Shown: one piece after another, positions 42,932 to 52,814 of the stretch | Layout of the letters: each line of letters opens with the position of its first letter | How positions within the stretch are numbered: position 1 is the first letter of the stretch | Position numbers and translations under genes: made by a program | Assembly: GCF_002160895.1 (NCBI RefSeq) | Contig: NZ_NFLL01000003.1 | Location: forward strand, 124,001 to 188,000 | Origin: Faecalibacterium sp. An122 | Lineage (GTDB): Bacteria; Bacillota; Clostridia; Oscillospirales; Ruminococcaceae | Reading direction: 5' to 3' | Length of the DNA stretch: 64,000 bases | Notes under the pieces: generated by a model | Databases searched by the model: none | Told to the model about the DNA's origin: nothing | What the model saw: only the letters and a program-made list of their open reading frames with translations

Positions 42932-43631
42932 TGCGTGCCAGCCTCCCTTCCATATAATTCAGCAGTTTCTCCAGGCAGAGCACCAGCACCAGATAGATCA
43001 CAGCCACCGAGATATAGGGGAAGAAGGCGCTGTAGGTGCGGCTGCGGACGATGTCGCCGGCCTTGGTCAGATCCTGCAGGGCGATGTAGCCGCTGATGGA
43101 GGTCTCCTTCAGCAGGACGATGACCTCGTTGCCCAGGGCGGGCAGCACGTTCTTGACCGCCTGGGGCAGGATGATTTTCCAGGTGGCCTGGGTGTAGTTC
43201 AGGCCCAGGCTGCGGGCGGCCTCCATCTGTCCCGGAGGGATGCTCATGATGCCGCTGCGGAAAATCTCGGCCACATAGGCGCCGCTGTTGATGCCGAAGG
43301 CCAGGATGGCCACCGGCATCTTGTCGATCTTCACCGAGCCGAAGATGACAAAGTACATGATCAGCAGCTGGATCATGGTGGGGGTGCCGCGGATGACGGT
43401 CAGATAGACCTTGGCCAGGGCGTTCAGGATCCGCAGACGACCGGTCTGGTCATAGGTGGTGCGGATGTAGGCCAGAATGAAACCCAGCACAACGCCCAGA
43501 GCCGCCGCCGCAAAGGCGACAATCAGGGTGGTTTTCAAACCGTTCAGAAACAGCAGATAGCGCTGCTCTGTGATAAAGGTGGCGGTAAACTCGCTGACAA
43601 GCTCCGCCCACAGGTTTTGGAACATGGACAT
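42921..43631 (-). CDS. Polar amino acid ABC transporter permease
   Basis: A 236-residue permease of the HisM/GlnP class with five TMs and the E-A-A-R-S-L-G-L loop. It has [10 protein letters not shown] and [11 protein letters not shown], which are characteristic. The ATG at 43631 follows AAGGAGG; the 34 residues upstream in the open frame overlap the intergenic region. It would act as a homodimer since only one permease gene is present. Confidence 0.9.
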   Translation of the reverse strand: MSMFQNLWAELVSEFTATFITEQRYLLFLNGLKTTLIVAFAAAALGVVLGFILAYIRTTYDQTGRLRILNALAKVYLTVIRGTPTMIQLLIMYFVIFGSVKIDKMPVAILAFGINSGAYVAEIFRSGIMSIPPGQMEAARSLGLNYTQATWKIILPQAVKNVLPALGNEVIVLLKETSISGYIALQDLTKAGDIVRSRTYSAFFPYISVAVIYLVLVLCLEKLLNYMEGRLARSDR

Positions 43632-43813
43632 GGAATCCTCCTTGCAGGGCAGACGGGGTGGAACAAATATGCACAGATTTTGAATTTTTATGCATATATA
43701 CATAAAGAGAAGGGACAGATCCAGGATTCGCACCCGGGCTCTGTCCTCCGCATCTCTTATAAAACCACAAAAATTGCAGTTTGTAAAGAGTTTTTCTCTT
43801 TTTTAGAGATCGC

Positions 43814-44695
43814 TTACTTCAGCACGATGATGGCCTGTGCAGCGGTGCAGTAGGTATCGGTGAAGTCGATCTGCTCCTGGCGCTCCTCGGTGATGGTCAT
43901 GCCGGCCATGCCGAAGTCAGCCTTGCCGCTGTTGACGGCAGCGATGATGGAGTCGAACTCCATGTCCTCGATCTGCAGCTCGTAGCCCAGCTTGTCGCAC
44001 AGAGCCTTGCCGAACTCAGCGTCGATGCCCACGATCTCGCCGTTCTCGATGTACTCATAGGGCTCGAAGGCGGCGTTGGTAGCCATGACCAGGGTGCCGT
44101 TGGGGTACTCGGTGCCTTCGGGAGTGGTGTAGCCCTCGGCGCCCTCCACCTTGGCGATGTACTTGTCCAGGATGGCGTCCAGAGTGCCGTCCTCCTTCAG
44201 CTCAGCGATGGCGGTGTTGAAAGCCTCGGTCAGGTCGGGGTTCTCCTTGCTGACGGCGATGGCGTAGCTCTCCTCAGCGAAAGCGGTGTCCAGGGTGGTC
44301 AGCTGATCGGGGTTGGCCTCGACGAAGTTCTTGGCCACCTGGTCGTCGATGCAGACGGCGTCGATCTTGTTGGTCAGCAGAGCCTGCACAGCGTCAGCGC
44401 CCTTGTTGTACTGCTCGACGCTGGCGATGCCCAGCTTGTCCTCGCCCTCGCCCACTTCTTCGCTCATCAGCAGGTCGCCGGTGGTGCCCAGCTGGACGCC
44501 CACGACCTTGCCGGCCAGGTCGTCCAGGGTCTGGATGGCCTGGGTGGAGGAAGCAGCAGAGTCAGCGGCGGAAGCAGCGCTGCTGGCGGTGCTGGAAGCG
44601 GCGGTGGAAGAGCTGGAGCTGGAGCAGGCGGTCAGAGCCATAGCGGCGGAAATACCGGCAGCCACCAGGAAGCTGCGGCGAGAAATCTTCTTCAT
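43814..44695 (-). CDS. Polar amino acid-binding lipoprotein with twin-arginine-like signal
   Basis: A 293-residue SBP_bac_3 family protein. The N-terminus has S-R-R-S-F-L-V then a lipobox L-T-A-C and a Ser/Ala linker. The mature part carries G-I-A-S-V-E-Q-Y-N-K-G, A-F-E-P-Y-E-Y and V-G-I-D-A-E-F-G-K-A, typical of polar amino acid binders. The order of segments looks permuted: L-A-G-K-V-V-G-V-Q-L-G-T-T-G comes first and A-T-N-A-A-F-E-P-Y late, the reverse of the usual SBP_bac_3 order. The second ATG (44695) fits the GAGGAG spacing better than the first. The ligand is unknown. Confidence 0.87.
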   Translation of the reverse strand: MKKISRRSFLVAAGISAAMALTACSSSSSSTAASSTASSAASAADSAASSTQAIQTLDDLAGKVVGVQLGTTGDLLMSEEVGEGEDKLGIASVEQYNKGADAVQALLTNKIDAVCIDDQVAKNFVEANPDQLTTLDTAFAEESYAIAVSKENPDLTEAFNTAIAELKEDGTLDAILDKYIAKVEGAEGYTTPEGTEYPNGTLVMATNAAFEPYEYIENGEIVGIDAEFGKALCDKLGYELQIEDMEFDSIIAAVNSGKADFGMAGMTITEERQEQIDFTDTYCTAAQAIIVLK

Positions 44696-44737
44696 ATTCA
44701 TACACTCCTCTTATCTTGCAAAAAACAAATTCATGCA

Positions 44738-44819
44738 GGGGCGGGCGACCCGCCCATAGGCCGCAAACACACGATGCGGCGTTTAGTCGGGAATCCTCCC
44801 GACGACAACCAGTAGTATA
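44738..44819 (-). promoter_or_regulatory. Hairpin-rich leader of the amino acid ABC operon
   Basis: Between the promoter and the start codon the minus-strand leader can form three hairpins: around GTCGGGA/TCCCGAC, GCCGCA/TGCGGC, and a perfect GGGCGGG-TCG-CCCGCCC (44738-44754). The last is followed about ten bases on by a T-rich stretch, so it may attenuate transcription or stabilise the mRNA. Confidence 0.4.
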
Positions 44820-44842
44820 GTTTGTACAAATTGAAAAGTCAA
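44814..44842 (-). promoter_or_regulatory. Sigma-A promoter of the amino acid ABC operon with palindromic spacer
   Basis: On the minus strand TTGACT (44837-44842), 17 bases, TATACT (44814-44819). The spacer holds the perfect palindrome TTTGTACAAA (44821-44830), a possible repressor site. Confidence 0.75.
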
Positions 44843-44950
44843 GCCTTGTGCAGAAAACACGAGTGATTTGAAACCAATTTGAGATAACTTATACGCAAAT
44901 CGATCTGAATCGTCGTATATATGCAAATTACTTTGGGCCCCTTCCAGCAA

Positions 44951-44978
44951 AAAAGCCCCCGCCTGAAAAGGCGGAGGC
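44951..44978 (-). terminator. Terminator after the nitroreductase gene
   Basis: GCCCCCGCC (44955-44963) and GGCGGAGGC (44970-44978) form a hairpin, followed on the minus strand by TTTTTT. Confidence 0.85.
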
Positions 44979-44992
44979 CAAAACCAGGGGAC

Positions 44993-45568
44993 TTACAGAT
45001 AGCGGGCGATTTCCTCGGCGCTGCGCTTGGGGACGCAGTAGTCCCGGTTGTCGTCCAGGTAATATTTGACGCCGGTGGCCACCGTCAGGGGAACGACCCG
45101 GGCGTCGTGGGTGGGATAGCCCAGGGCCACCATGGTGTGGAGCTTTTCAGTCTCAGACAGGCCCAGCAGCTGGGTCAGGCGGGGACGGTCGATGGCGCCC
45201 ATGATGCAGCTGCCCACACCCTTGGCCCAGGCGGCCAGGGTCAGGTTGGCCAGAGCAATGCCGGTGTCGGTGTCCAGGTCCCCGGGAATGGTGGTGTCCT
45301 GCACCACCGCCACAAACAGGGTGGGCAGCTCCTCCGGCTTGGGGGTGCCCTGCTCGGGAGGCAGATAGGCGGCCCACTTCACCAGGGGCTGGATGCGGGC
45401 CACGTCCTCGGGCTTGGCGGCGATGACCAGCCGGACAGCCTGCCGGTTGGCCCCGCAGGAGGACAGGCGCACTGCCTCAATCATGTCGGCGATGACGTCG
45501 GCCGGCACCGGCTTTTGGGCAAAACGGCGGTAGGTGCGGCGGGTGGCGAGAAGTTCCATGATGTCCAT
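44993..45568 (-). CDS. Nitroreductase family FMN-dependent protein
   Basis: A 191-residue nitroreductase with the N-terminal R-R-T-Y-R-R-F-A FMN phosphate contact, S-S-C-G-A-N-R-Q for isoalloxazine binding, and G-V-G-S-C-I-M-G-A-I. Such proteins reduce nitro compounds, quinones or flavins with NAD(P)H. The ATG at 45568 follows AAGGAG. It lies 30 bases after the peptidase gene on the same strand and ends at a clear terminator. Confidence 0.88.
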   Translation of the reverse strand: MDIMELLATRRTYRRFAQKPVPADVIADMIEAVRLSSCGANRQAVRLVIAAKPEDVARIQPLVKWAAYLPPEQGTPKPEELPTLFVAVVQDTTIPGDLDTDTGIALANLTLAAWAKGVGSCIMGAIDRPRLTQLLGLSETEKLHTMVALGYPTHDARVVPLTVATGVKYYLDDNRDYCVPKRSAEEIARYL

Positions 45569-45598
45569 TTCAGCGTTCTCCTTTCCGGATGATGGGGG

Positions 45599-46642
45599 TT
45601 AGTCGGGCCGGCCCTGCAGCAGGTCGGCCAGACTGCGGACGGTGAGGCCGTTCCGGCCGGTGACGGTTTCGGCGTGGAGCAGAGAGGACAGGACGCTCTC
45701 CTCCACGCACTCGGCAGCGGCGCGGAACAGGAGATCCATTTTGTTTTCTGCCGCTGCCCGCAGAGGCACCAGGTCGCTCTGGGGGTAGTGGGAGATGCGG
45801 TTGCCGGTGGAGAAGGCGATGACGATTTCGCCGCTGCCGTTGCCGCAGTAGGAGCCGGTGCGGCTCAGGCCCACAATGGCACGGCGGGCGATCCGGCCCA
45901 GCTGCCGCTCGGACAGGGGAACATCGGTGGCCAGCACCGTGATGATGGAGCCCTTGTCCTCGTGGGGCGGCACCTGGGCGGCCTGTTCCAGACGCTGGGC
46001 CACCGGCACCCCTGCCACAATCAGGTCGTCGAACTTGGCGTGGTTGGACAGAACCAGCGCGCCCATGTGGTAGGTCTGGCCGTCCAGTTCCACCGCCCGG
46101 GAGGAGGAGCCGATGCCGCCTTTCAGGCCGTGGCACCGCATTCCGCGGCCGGCGCCCACGGCGCCCTCGGCAAAGTCGGCGCGGCAGTCGGCCAGGGCCG
46201 CAAGGGCGTCCGCCTCGGTGACGTGGAGGCCCCGGATGTCGTTCAGGCCGCTGTCGTTGCACTCGCACACCACCGGGTTGACGCTGCCGGTGGTCTCGCA
46301 GATGTCGGGGCAGCGGTCCAGCATGTACTTCACCAGGGCGGTGGCGGCGGTGCCCACGCTCAGGGTGTTGGTGAACAGGATAGGGGTTTCCAGGGTGCCC
46401 AGCTCATCAATCTGCACCAGGCCGATGGTCTTGCCAAAGCCGTTGATGACATGGGACGCCGCCAGGACTTTTTCGTGAAAGGTGTCCCCGGGATGGGGCA
46501 GCAGGGCGGTGACGCCGGTCTGGACGCCGCCCCGGGACAGGGTGCAGTGGCCCACCGTCACCCCGGGCACGTCGCTGATTTTGTTGAGGGGGCCGTGGGG
46601 CAGGCTGCCCACCCGGAACCCCCAGCGGGATTCGATACCCAT
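45599..46642 (-). CDS. P1 family (DmpA/BapA-type) self-processing aminopeptidase
   Basis: A 347-residue DmpA-like N-terminal nucleophile peptidase. Markers are N-K-I-S-D-V-P-G-V-T-V-G-H at the N-terminus, the central G-S-V-N-P-V-V-C-E-C-N-D-S-G-L-N-D, G-x-K-G-G-I-G-S-S-S-R, and the self-cleavage region G-N-G-S-G-E where the Ser becomes the nucleophile. Members release N-terminal L- or beta-amino acids. It lies 48 bases after metA, but a terminator sits between them, so it is probably expressed at a lower level or from its own start. AGGAGG precedes the ATG. Confidence 0.87.
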   Translation of the reverse strand: MGIESRWGFRVGSLPHGPLNKISDVPGVTVGHCTLSRGGVQTGVTALLPHPGDTFHEKVLAASHVINGFGKTIGLVQIDELGTLETPILFTNTLSVGTAATALVKYMLDRCPDICETTGSVNPVVCECNDSGLNDIRGLHVTEADALAALADCRADFAEGAVGAGRGMRCHGLKGGIGSSSRAVELDGQTYHMGALVLSNHAKFDDLIVAGVPVAQRLEQAAQVPPHEDKGSIITVLATDVPLSERQLGRIARRAIVGLSRTGSYCGNGSGEIVIAFSTGNRISHYPQSDLVPLRAAAENKMDLLFRAAAECVEESVLSSLLHAETVTGRNGLTVRSLADLLQGRPD

Positions 46643-46656
46643 AGAGAAAACCTCCT

Positions 46657-46683
46657 GAAAAAACAGGGCCCTGTCGGGCCCTG
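46657..46683 (-). terminator. Terminator after metA
   Basis: CAGGGCCC-TGTC-GGGCCCTG, 8-base perfect stem, followed on the minus strand by TTTTTT. It marks the end of the methionine operon proper. Confidence 0.85.
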
Positions 46684-46690
46684 TGAAAGA

Positions 46691-47614
46691 TCAGACGCTG
46701 TCCAACTTGTCCAGGTCGTAGGGTGTGTTCTGATAGACGTAGTAGTTCAGCCAGTTGGAATAGAGCAGGTGCGCATGGGCCCGCCAGCGGAAGATGGGGG
46801 GCTGGCTGGGGTCGTCGTTGGGATAGTAGTTCTTGGGGGGCGCAATGGGCAGCCCCTTGGCTACATCCCGGCGGTACTCGGCGTCCAGGGTCAGCTGGTC
46901 GTACTCGGGGTGGCCGGTGACGAAAATCTGACGGCCGTTCTCGGTACTCAGCAGGAAGGGCCCTGCCTCGTCGCTGGAGGCCAGCACCCGGAGGGCCGGG
47001 CAGCTCTTTACGTCCTCCACGCAGATGCCGGTGTGACGGCTGTGGGGGGCGTAGAACACCTCGTCAAAGCCCCGCACCAGCGGGTTTGCGGGCCGGGTGA
47101 CCCGGTGGGGGAAGATGCCGAACATCTTGGCGGGCAGCAGCTCCTTGCGAACGCCGTAGTGGTAGTACAGACCGGCCTGGGCACCCCAGCAGACGTGGAG
47201 GGTGGAGTAGACGTTGGTCTTGGAGTACTCCATGATCTCGCACAGCTCGGGCCAGTAGTCCACCTCCTCAAAGGGAATGGTCTCCACCGGCGCGCCGGTG
47301 ATGATCATGCCGTCAAAGCGGCAGTTCCGCACCTCATCGAAGGTCTTGTAAAAGGCCTCCAGATGGGCGGCCGACACATGGGTGGCGGCGTGGCTGGCGG
47401 TCTGCAGCAGGGTCATGTGGACCTGCAGAGGGCTGTTGGCCAGCAGCCGGGCGATCTGGGTCTCGGTGGCAATCTTGGTGGGCATCAGGTTGAGGATCGC
47501 AATTTCCAGAGGCCGGATGTGCTGGGAGAGGGCCCGTTCCCGGTGCATGACAAAGATATTCTCAGCGTACAGGGCATCGTAGGCTGGCAGAGTCTTGGGG
47601 ATAATCAGCGGCAT
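46691..47614 (-). CDS. metA: Homoserine O-acetyltransferase (MetA family)
   Basis: A 307-residue MetA-family acyltransferase: [13 protein letters not shown] near the start, catalytic Cys in L-H-V-C-W-G-A-Q-A, the H-P-E-Y catalytic His, and R-W-R-A-H-A-H-L-L. The acyl-donor region reads G-A-P-V-E-T, with Glu where succinyl-CoA enzymes have Gly, so acetyl-CoA is the predicted donor. It makes O-acetyl-L-homoserine, the substrate of the sulfhydrylase encoded just upstream. SD AAGGAGG; 39 bases after metY. Last gene before a terminator. Confidence 0.93.
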   Translation of the reverse strand: MPLIIPKTLPAYDALYAENIFVMHRERALSQHIRPLEIAILNLMPTKIATETQIARLLANSPLQVHMTLLQTASHAATHVSAAHLEAFYKTFDEVRNCRFDGMIITGAPVETIPFEEVDYWPELCEIMEYSKTNVYSTLHVCWGAQAGLYYHYGVRKELLPAKMFGIFPHRVTRPANPLVRGFDEVFYAPHSRHTGICVEDVKSCPALRVLASSDEAGPFLLSTENGRQIFVTGHPEYDQLTLDAEYRRDVAKGLPIAPPKNYYPNDDPSQPPIFRWRAHAHLLYSNWLNYYVYQNTPYDLDKLDSV

Positions 47615-47653
47615 GGGGGCGGGCCTCCTTCAAACAATTTCATGGGATGGGGT

Positions 47654-48928
47654 TCAGACCTGATCCAGGGCCTGGGCGATGTCGGCGATCAGGTCCTCGC
47701 TGGACTCCAGACCGCAGCTCATGCGCACCAGCTCGGCGGGAACGCCGGCGGCCTTCAGCTGTTCGTCGTTCATCTGACGGTGGGTGCTGGAGGCGGGGTT
47801 CAGGCAGCAGGTGCGGGCATCGGCCACGTGGGTCTCGATGGCGGCCAGCTTCAGGGACTTCATGAAGGTGCTGGCTGCCTCACGGCCGCCGGCCAGACCG
47901 AAGGACACCACGCCGCAGCTGCCGTTGGGCAGGTACTTCTGGGCCAGAGCGTGGTAGGGGCTGGACTCCAGACCGCAGTAATCCACATAGGCCACCTTGG
48001 GGTGCTTCTCCAGGAACTGGGCCACCGCCAGCGCGTTGGCGCAGTGGCGGGCCATCCGGACATGGAGGCTCTCCAGGCCCAGGTTCAGGATGAAGGCGGA
48101 CTGGGGAGACTGGCAGCAGCCAAAGTCACGCATCAGCTGTGCGGTGGCCTTGGTGATGAAGGCGCCTTCCTTGCCGAAGCGCTCGGCATAGGTGATGCCG
48201 TGGTAGCTGTCGTCGGGGGTGCACAGGCCGGGGAACTTGTCGGCGTGGGCCATCCAGTCAAACTTGCCGCTGTCCACGATGGCGCCGCCGATGCAGGCGC
48301 CGTGGCCGTCCATATACTTGGTGGTGGAGTGGGTGACGATGTCGGCGCCCCACTCGATGGGCCGGCAGTTGACGGGGGTGGGGAAGGTGTTGTCCACAAT
48401 CAGGGGCACGCCGTGGGCGTGGGCGGCCTTGGCGAACTTCTCAATGTCCAGAACCGTCAGGGCGGGGTTGGCGATGGTCTCGCCGAACACAGCCTTGGTG
48501 TTGGGCCGGAATGCGGCATTCAGCTCTTCCTCGGTGCAGGTGGGCTCCACGAAGGTGACTTCCACGCCCATCTTGGCCATGGTGACCGAGATCAGGTTGA
48601 AGGTGCCGCCATAGATGGTGGAGGAGGAGACGATGTGGTCGCCGCACTGGCAGATGTTGAACAGGGCGAAGAAGTTGGCCGCCTGGCCGCTGGAAGTCAG
48701 CATGGCAGCGGTGCCCCCCTCCAGAGCCGCAATCTTGCGGGCGACGGCGTCGCAGGTGGGGTTCTGCAGGCGGGAATAGAAGTAGCCGTCGGCCTCCAGG
48801 TCGAACAGCTTGCCCATGTCCTCGCTGGTAGAGTATTTAAAGGTGGTGGACTGGATGATGGGAATCTGGCGGGGTTCGCCGTTGCCGGGGGTGTAGCCTC
48901 CCTGGACGCAGATGGTATCGCGATTCAT
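47654..48928 (-). CDS. metY: O-acetylhomoserine sulfhydrylase
   Basis: A 424-residue PLP enzyme of the Cys/Met metabolism family. The Schiff-base Lys is in H-S-T-T-K-Y-M-D-G-H-G. Other markers are Y-S-R-L-Q-N-P-T, S-S-G-Q-A-A, P-L-I-V-D-N-T-F and N-P-A-S-S-T-H-R-Q. It converts O-acetylhomoserine and sulfide to homocysteine, bypassing cystathionine. With metA downstream and methionine importer genes upstream it completes a compact methionine supply operon. Length and motif set fit MetY rather than cystathionine synthases. Confidence 0.93.
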   Translation of the reverse strand: MNRDTICVQGGYTPGNGEPRQIPIIQSTTFKYSTSEDMGKLFDLEADGYFYSRLQNPTCDAVARKIAALEGGTAAMLTSSGQAANFFALFNICQCGDHIVSSSTIYGGTFNLISVTMAKMGVEVTFVEPTCTEEELNAAFRPNTKAVFGETIANPALTVLDIEKFAKAAHAHGVPLIVDNTFPTPVNCRPIEWGADIVTHSTTKYMDGHGACIGGAIVDSGKFDWMAHADKFPGLCTPDDSYHGITYAERFGKEGAFITKATAQLMRDFGCCQSPQSAFILNLGLESLHVRMARHCANALAVAQFLEKHPKVAYVDYCGLESSPYHALAQKYLPNGSCGVVSFGLAGGREAASTFMKSLKLAAIETHVADARTCCLNPASSTHRQMNDEQLKAAGVPAELVRMSCGLESSEDLIADIAQALDQV

Positions 48929-48962
48929 GGCAGAAAACTCCTTTCATACATGACAGGATGGT

Positions 48963-49615
48963 TTATTTGCGCAGGCGTTTGTCGCTGTGGTTGGACAGGG
49001 CGGTGCCCACGGTCTGGAACAGCTGAACCAGAACGATCAGCAGGACCACGGCTATCAGCATGATGTTGGCCTGATAGCGGTAGTAGCCGTAGGAAATGGC
49101 GATCTTGCCCAGGCCGCCGCCGCCGATGGCGCCGGACATGGCCGAATAGCCCAGAATGGTGGTGAGGGCGGTGGTCATGCTGGAAATCAGGCTGGGCAGG
49201 CTCTCAGGGATCATGACCTTGGTGATGATCTGGAAGGGGGTGGCGCCCATGCTCTGGGCGGCCTCAATGACGCCGGCGTCCAGCTCCCGCAGACTGGTCT
49301 CCACCAGACGGGCCACAAAGGGGAAGGAGGCCACCACCAGGGGCACGATGGTGGCGTTGGTGCCCACCGTGGTGCCGATGATGAAGCGGGACAGGGGGAA
49401 CACGCAGATCATCAGGATCAGGAAGGGGATGCTGCGCAGGATGTTGATGACCACGTTGAGAGCGTGCATCAGCCAGCCGGGCAGGGGGAGCACCCCGTCC
49501 TTGTCGCCAGCCACCAGCAGGACGCCCAGGGGCAGACCCAGCACCAGGGCGAAGGCGGTGGACAGCACCGTAATATAAAAGGTCTCCCAGACCGCAAATG
49601 CAAAATCTTGTACCG

Positions 49616-49619
<4 letters not shown>
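48963..49619 (-). CDS. metI: Methionine ABC transporter permease MetI
   Basis: A 218-residue permease with five TMs and the conserved loop G-V-I-E-A-A-Q-S-M-G-A-T-P-F, and L-G-Y-S-A-M-S-G-A-I-G-G-G-G-L-G as in MetI. The start is a GTG at 49619, about 10 bases after GGAGGT, overlapping the metN stop as GTGA. It forms the homodimeric channel of the MetNIQ importer. Confidence 0.93.
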
Positions 49620-50629
<1,010 letters not shown>

Positions 50630-50652
50630 AGCGGATGCTCCTTTTGCGCGTG

Positions 50653-51522
50653 TCAGGCCTGGATGGCGTCGAGGCTGGTCTGCTTGCCGCCGTAGATGCC
50701 CATGGGCTCCACGTGGATGCCGGCCACGGTCACCAGGTGGGTGCCGTTCTGCTCATTGAAGTCGTCCAGGTAGGGCTGATGCTGGAAGTAGTTGGTGTCG
50801 ACGGTGCCATCCTCCACGATGTTGTTGGGGATGATGTAGTCGTCGTACTCCTGGATGTCCAGGGTGATGCCCTTGGCCTCCAGAATGGGGACGCAGACCT
50901 CCAGCACCTCGCAGTGAGGAGCGGGGGTGGCGGCGCAGCTGACGGTCTGGCCGTTCAGTGCGTCGTAGTCCACGGTGGGGTCATAGCCGTCGGTGGGGTT
51001 CTCCACCACCGACACCACGGCGCCGCCGTACTGCTCCAGCATGAAGTCCTTGACCTGCTGGCTCTCCAGGGCAGCGGCCAGAGCCTTGATGAGGGGGTTC
51101 TCCTCGTTGCCTTCCTTGCAGACCAGCACGTTGACGTAGTCGGAAGTGCCGTCCTCCATGGCCAGAGCCTGGGTCATGGGGTCCAGACCGGCAGCGATGG
51201 CGTAGTTGGAGTTGATGACCGCGTAGTCCTCATCCTGCAGGACGTTGGGAACCTGGGCGGCCTCCACCTCGTCGATGACGATGTTGTGGGGGTTCTCGGC
51301 GATGTCGTTCTTGGTGGCGGTGATGCCGGCACCCTCCTTCAGGGTGAAGAAGCCGTTCTTCTCCAGCAGCTGCAGGGCGCGGGCCTCATTGGTGGTGTCG
51401 TTGGGCACAGCCACATGGAGCTGGGCCGAGCTGCCGTTGCCGGAGGAGCAGGCGGCCAGGGCGGCGGCTGCGGCGGCAGCACCGGTGACTTTCAGGAAAT
51501 TGCGGCGCGAAATCTTCAGCAT
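50653..51522 (-). CDS. metQ: Methionine-binding lipoprotein MetQ with twin-arginine-like signal
   Basis: A 289-residue NlpA-type protein. N-terminus M-L-K-I-S-R-R-N-F-L-K, then an Ala-rich hydrophobic stretch and lipobox L-A-A-C. The mature part has V-A-V-P-N-D-T-T-N-E-A-R-A-L, typical of MetQ, and L-F-Q-like late motifs. It binds methionine for MetNI. The ATG at 51522 follows AGAGAGG. First gene after the Met T-box, so its expression follows uncharged tRNA-Met. Confidence 0.93.
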   Translation of the reverse strand: MLKISRRNFLKVTGAAAAAAALAACSSGNGSSAQLHVAVPNDTTNEARALQLLEKNGFFTLKEGAGITATKNDIAENPHNIVIDEVEAAQVPNVLQDEDYAVINSNYAIAAGLDPMTQALAMEDGTSDYVNVLVCKEGNEENPLIKALAAALESQQVKDFMLEQYGGAVVSVVENPTDGYDPTVDYDALNGQTVSCAATPAPHCEVLEVCVPILEAKGITLDIQEYDDYIIPNNIVEDGTVDTNYFQHQPYLDDFNEQNGTHLVTVAGIHVEPMGIYGGKQTSLDAIQA

Positions 51523-51582
51523 AATCAAAACCTCTCTTACTATCCCACATAAAATGCTTCTTGCGTTCGTGTTTTGCGACGG

Positions 51583-51893
51583 AAAAATAAAAACTCCCGT
51601 CCGTACAGGCCTCCATGCCTGCAAGGACGAGAGCAGAATGCTTCCGTGGTACCACCTTGTTTTACCGGTCCCTTGCGGGGCGCGGCCTCGATGCTGCGGC
51701 AGAAATCTTTCTGCGTACAGCCGGACGCTGTAACGGGCGCACCCGTCGCAGGCTTGGTGCTCTTGCTCCTCGCCCGCGCAGCTCCGAGACCATTTTCAGC
51801 TCCCTGTTCCCCGCCTGCTTCCACCGTCCAGGCTCTCTGGAAGGGGTCAATGCGAGAGCTTACTCTTCTCTTCACAGCCAATTTTGTGATATT
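51583..51893 (-). promoter_or_regulatory. T-box leader with methionine (AUG) specifier
   Basis: On the minus strand the T-box sequence AAGGTGGTACCACG lies at about 51645-51659 and is followed by an intrinsic terminator (51583-51632, stem CTCTCGTCC/GGACGGGAG then TTTTTATTTTT). Stem I shows AGAGAGCC and GGTGGAA-like signals. The specifier loop reads T-G-A-A-A-ATG-G, with the codon ATG at 51791-51793. Uncharged tRNA-Met would stabilise the antiterminator and switch on metQ-metN-metI-metY-metA. Confidence 0.9.
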
Positions 51894-51899
51894 GTTTTT

Positions 51900-51928
51900 A
51901 TTGTATCCACCGCAGGACAATTTGTCAA
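51900..51928 (-). promoter_or_regulatory. Sigma-A promoter of the methionine operon
   Basis: On the minus strand TTGACA (51923-51928), 17 bases, TACAAT (51900-51905), directly upstream of the T-box. Confidence 0.88.
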
Positions 51929-51952
51929 CAGGCAAAGTGAATCTTTTTTTGC

Positions 51953-51981
51953 TTGTGCAGTGCGGGCCTTCGTGGTAAAGT
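51953..51981 (+). promoter_or_regulatory. Promoter of the threonine/serine exporter genes
   Basis: TTGTGC (51953-51958), 17 bases, TAAAGT (51976-51981). It is weaker than its divergent neighbour. Confidence 0.5.
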
Positions 51982-52025
51982 ATTAGGGTGAACAAGGGGC
52001 CCCGCCCCCATAACAGGAGGAGCGT

Positions 52026-52814
52026 ATGGCGGAGAACATCCAGCTTTACCCCGACGGCGAGGAACGCCGCCGTATTATGGATTTCATCATGGCAGCAGGG
52101 CAGACCCTGCTGGAAAACGGAGCCGAGGTGTTCCGGGCGGAGCAGACCATGCAGATCATGGCCCGCAGCCTGCACCTGCGGGAATTTCACGTATATGTGC
52201 TGACCAACGGCATTTTTGCCAGCGCCGGCACCGCTGAAATCAGCGAAGTGCGGAACGTGCCGGTGCGCACGATCCATCTGGGCCGTGTGGCGGCGGTGAA
52301 CGAGCTGTCGCGGGAAATCGCGGCGGGCCAGGTGAACCTGGAACAGGCCGAGCTGCAGCTGGTGGCCGCCCGGCGGATTCCCTTTCCCGGGGGACTGGCC
52401 CAGGTGCTGAGCGGGGCCATCGGGTCGGCGGCCTTCGCCATGATGTTTGGGGGCGGCATTTGGGAGGCGGTGGCCGCCGCGGCCGCCGGAGGCACCGTCA
52501 ACCTGTATCTGTGGCTGTGCCGGCGTCTGCCTGCCCTGATTCAGAAAATCACCGGCGCGGCCCTCATCACCCTGGTGTGCATCCTGGTGTGCGGGGCCCT
52601 GGGGGCCAGCGTCAACCACGCCGTCATCGGCGCGCTGATGATCCTGACCCCCGGCGTGGCCTTTACCATGTCCATCCGGGATTTTGTGAAAGGGGACTAT
52701 CTGTCCGGCACCATCCGGCTGATTGATGCGATCCTGGTGGCCGCCTGCCTGGCCTGCGGCACCGGTCTTGTGCTGCGGGCCCATACCCTTCTGACGGGGG
52801 TGACGGTGGCATGA
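52026..52814 (+). CDS. Threonine/serine exporter family protein, large half (ThrE N-terminal type)
   Basis: A 262-residue membrane protein of the ThrE family (DUF1212): a cytosolic N-terminal region of about 120 residues with L-L-E-N-G-A-E-V-F-R-A-E and Y-V-L-T-N-G-I-F-A, then five TMs including I-L-T-P-G-V-A-F-T-M-S-I-R-D. In Corynebacterium ThrE is one chain; here the second half is encoded by the next gene, overlapping by four bases. Role inferred: proton-driven export of threonine or serine. Confidence 0.87.
   Translation: MAENIQLYPDGEERRRIMDFIMAAGQTLLENGAEVFRAEQTMQIMARSLHLREFHVYVLTNGIFASAGTAEISEVRNVPVRTIHLGRVAAVNELSREIAAGQVNLEQAELQLVAARRIPFPGGLAQVLSGAIGSAAFAMMFGGGIWEAVAAAAAGGTVNLYLWLCRRLPALIQKITGAALITLVCILVCGALGASVNHAVIGALMILTPGVAFTMSIRDFVKGDYLSGTIRLIDAILVAACLACGTGLVLRAHTLLTGVTVA

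Noticed and set aside
45674-49063. An 1129-codon plus-strand open frame over the methionine genes
   Set aside because: Antisense to metI, metY, metA and the peptidase, no motif, no start signal; a GC-skew artefact.
51523-51900. SAM (S-box) riboswitch before metQ
   Set aside because: The T-box sequence GGTGGTACCACG, specifier loop and terminator fit a tRNA-Met T-box much better; no S-box core seen.
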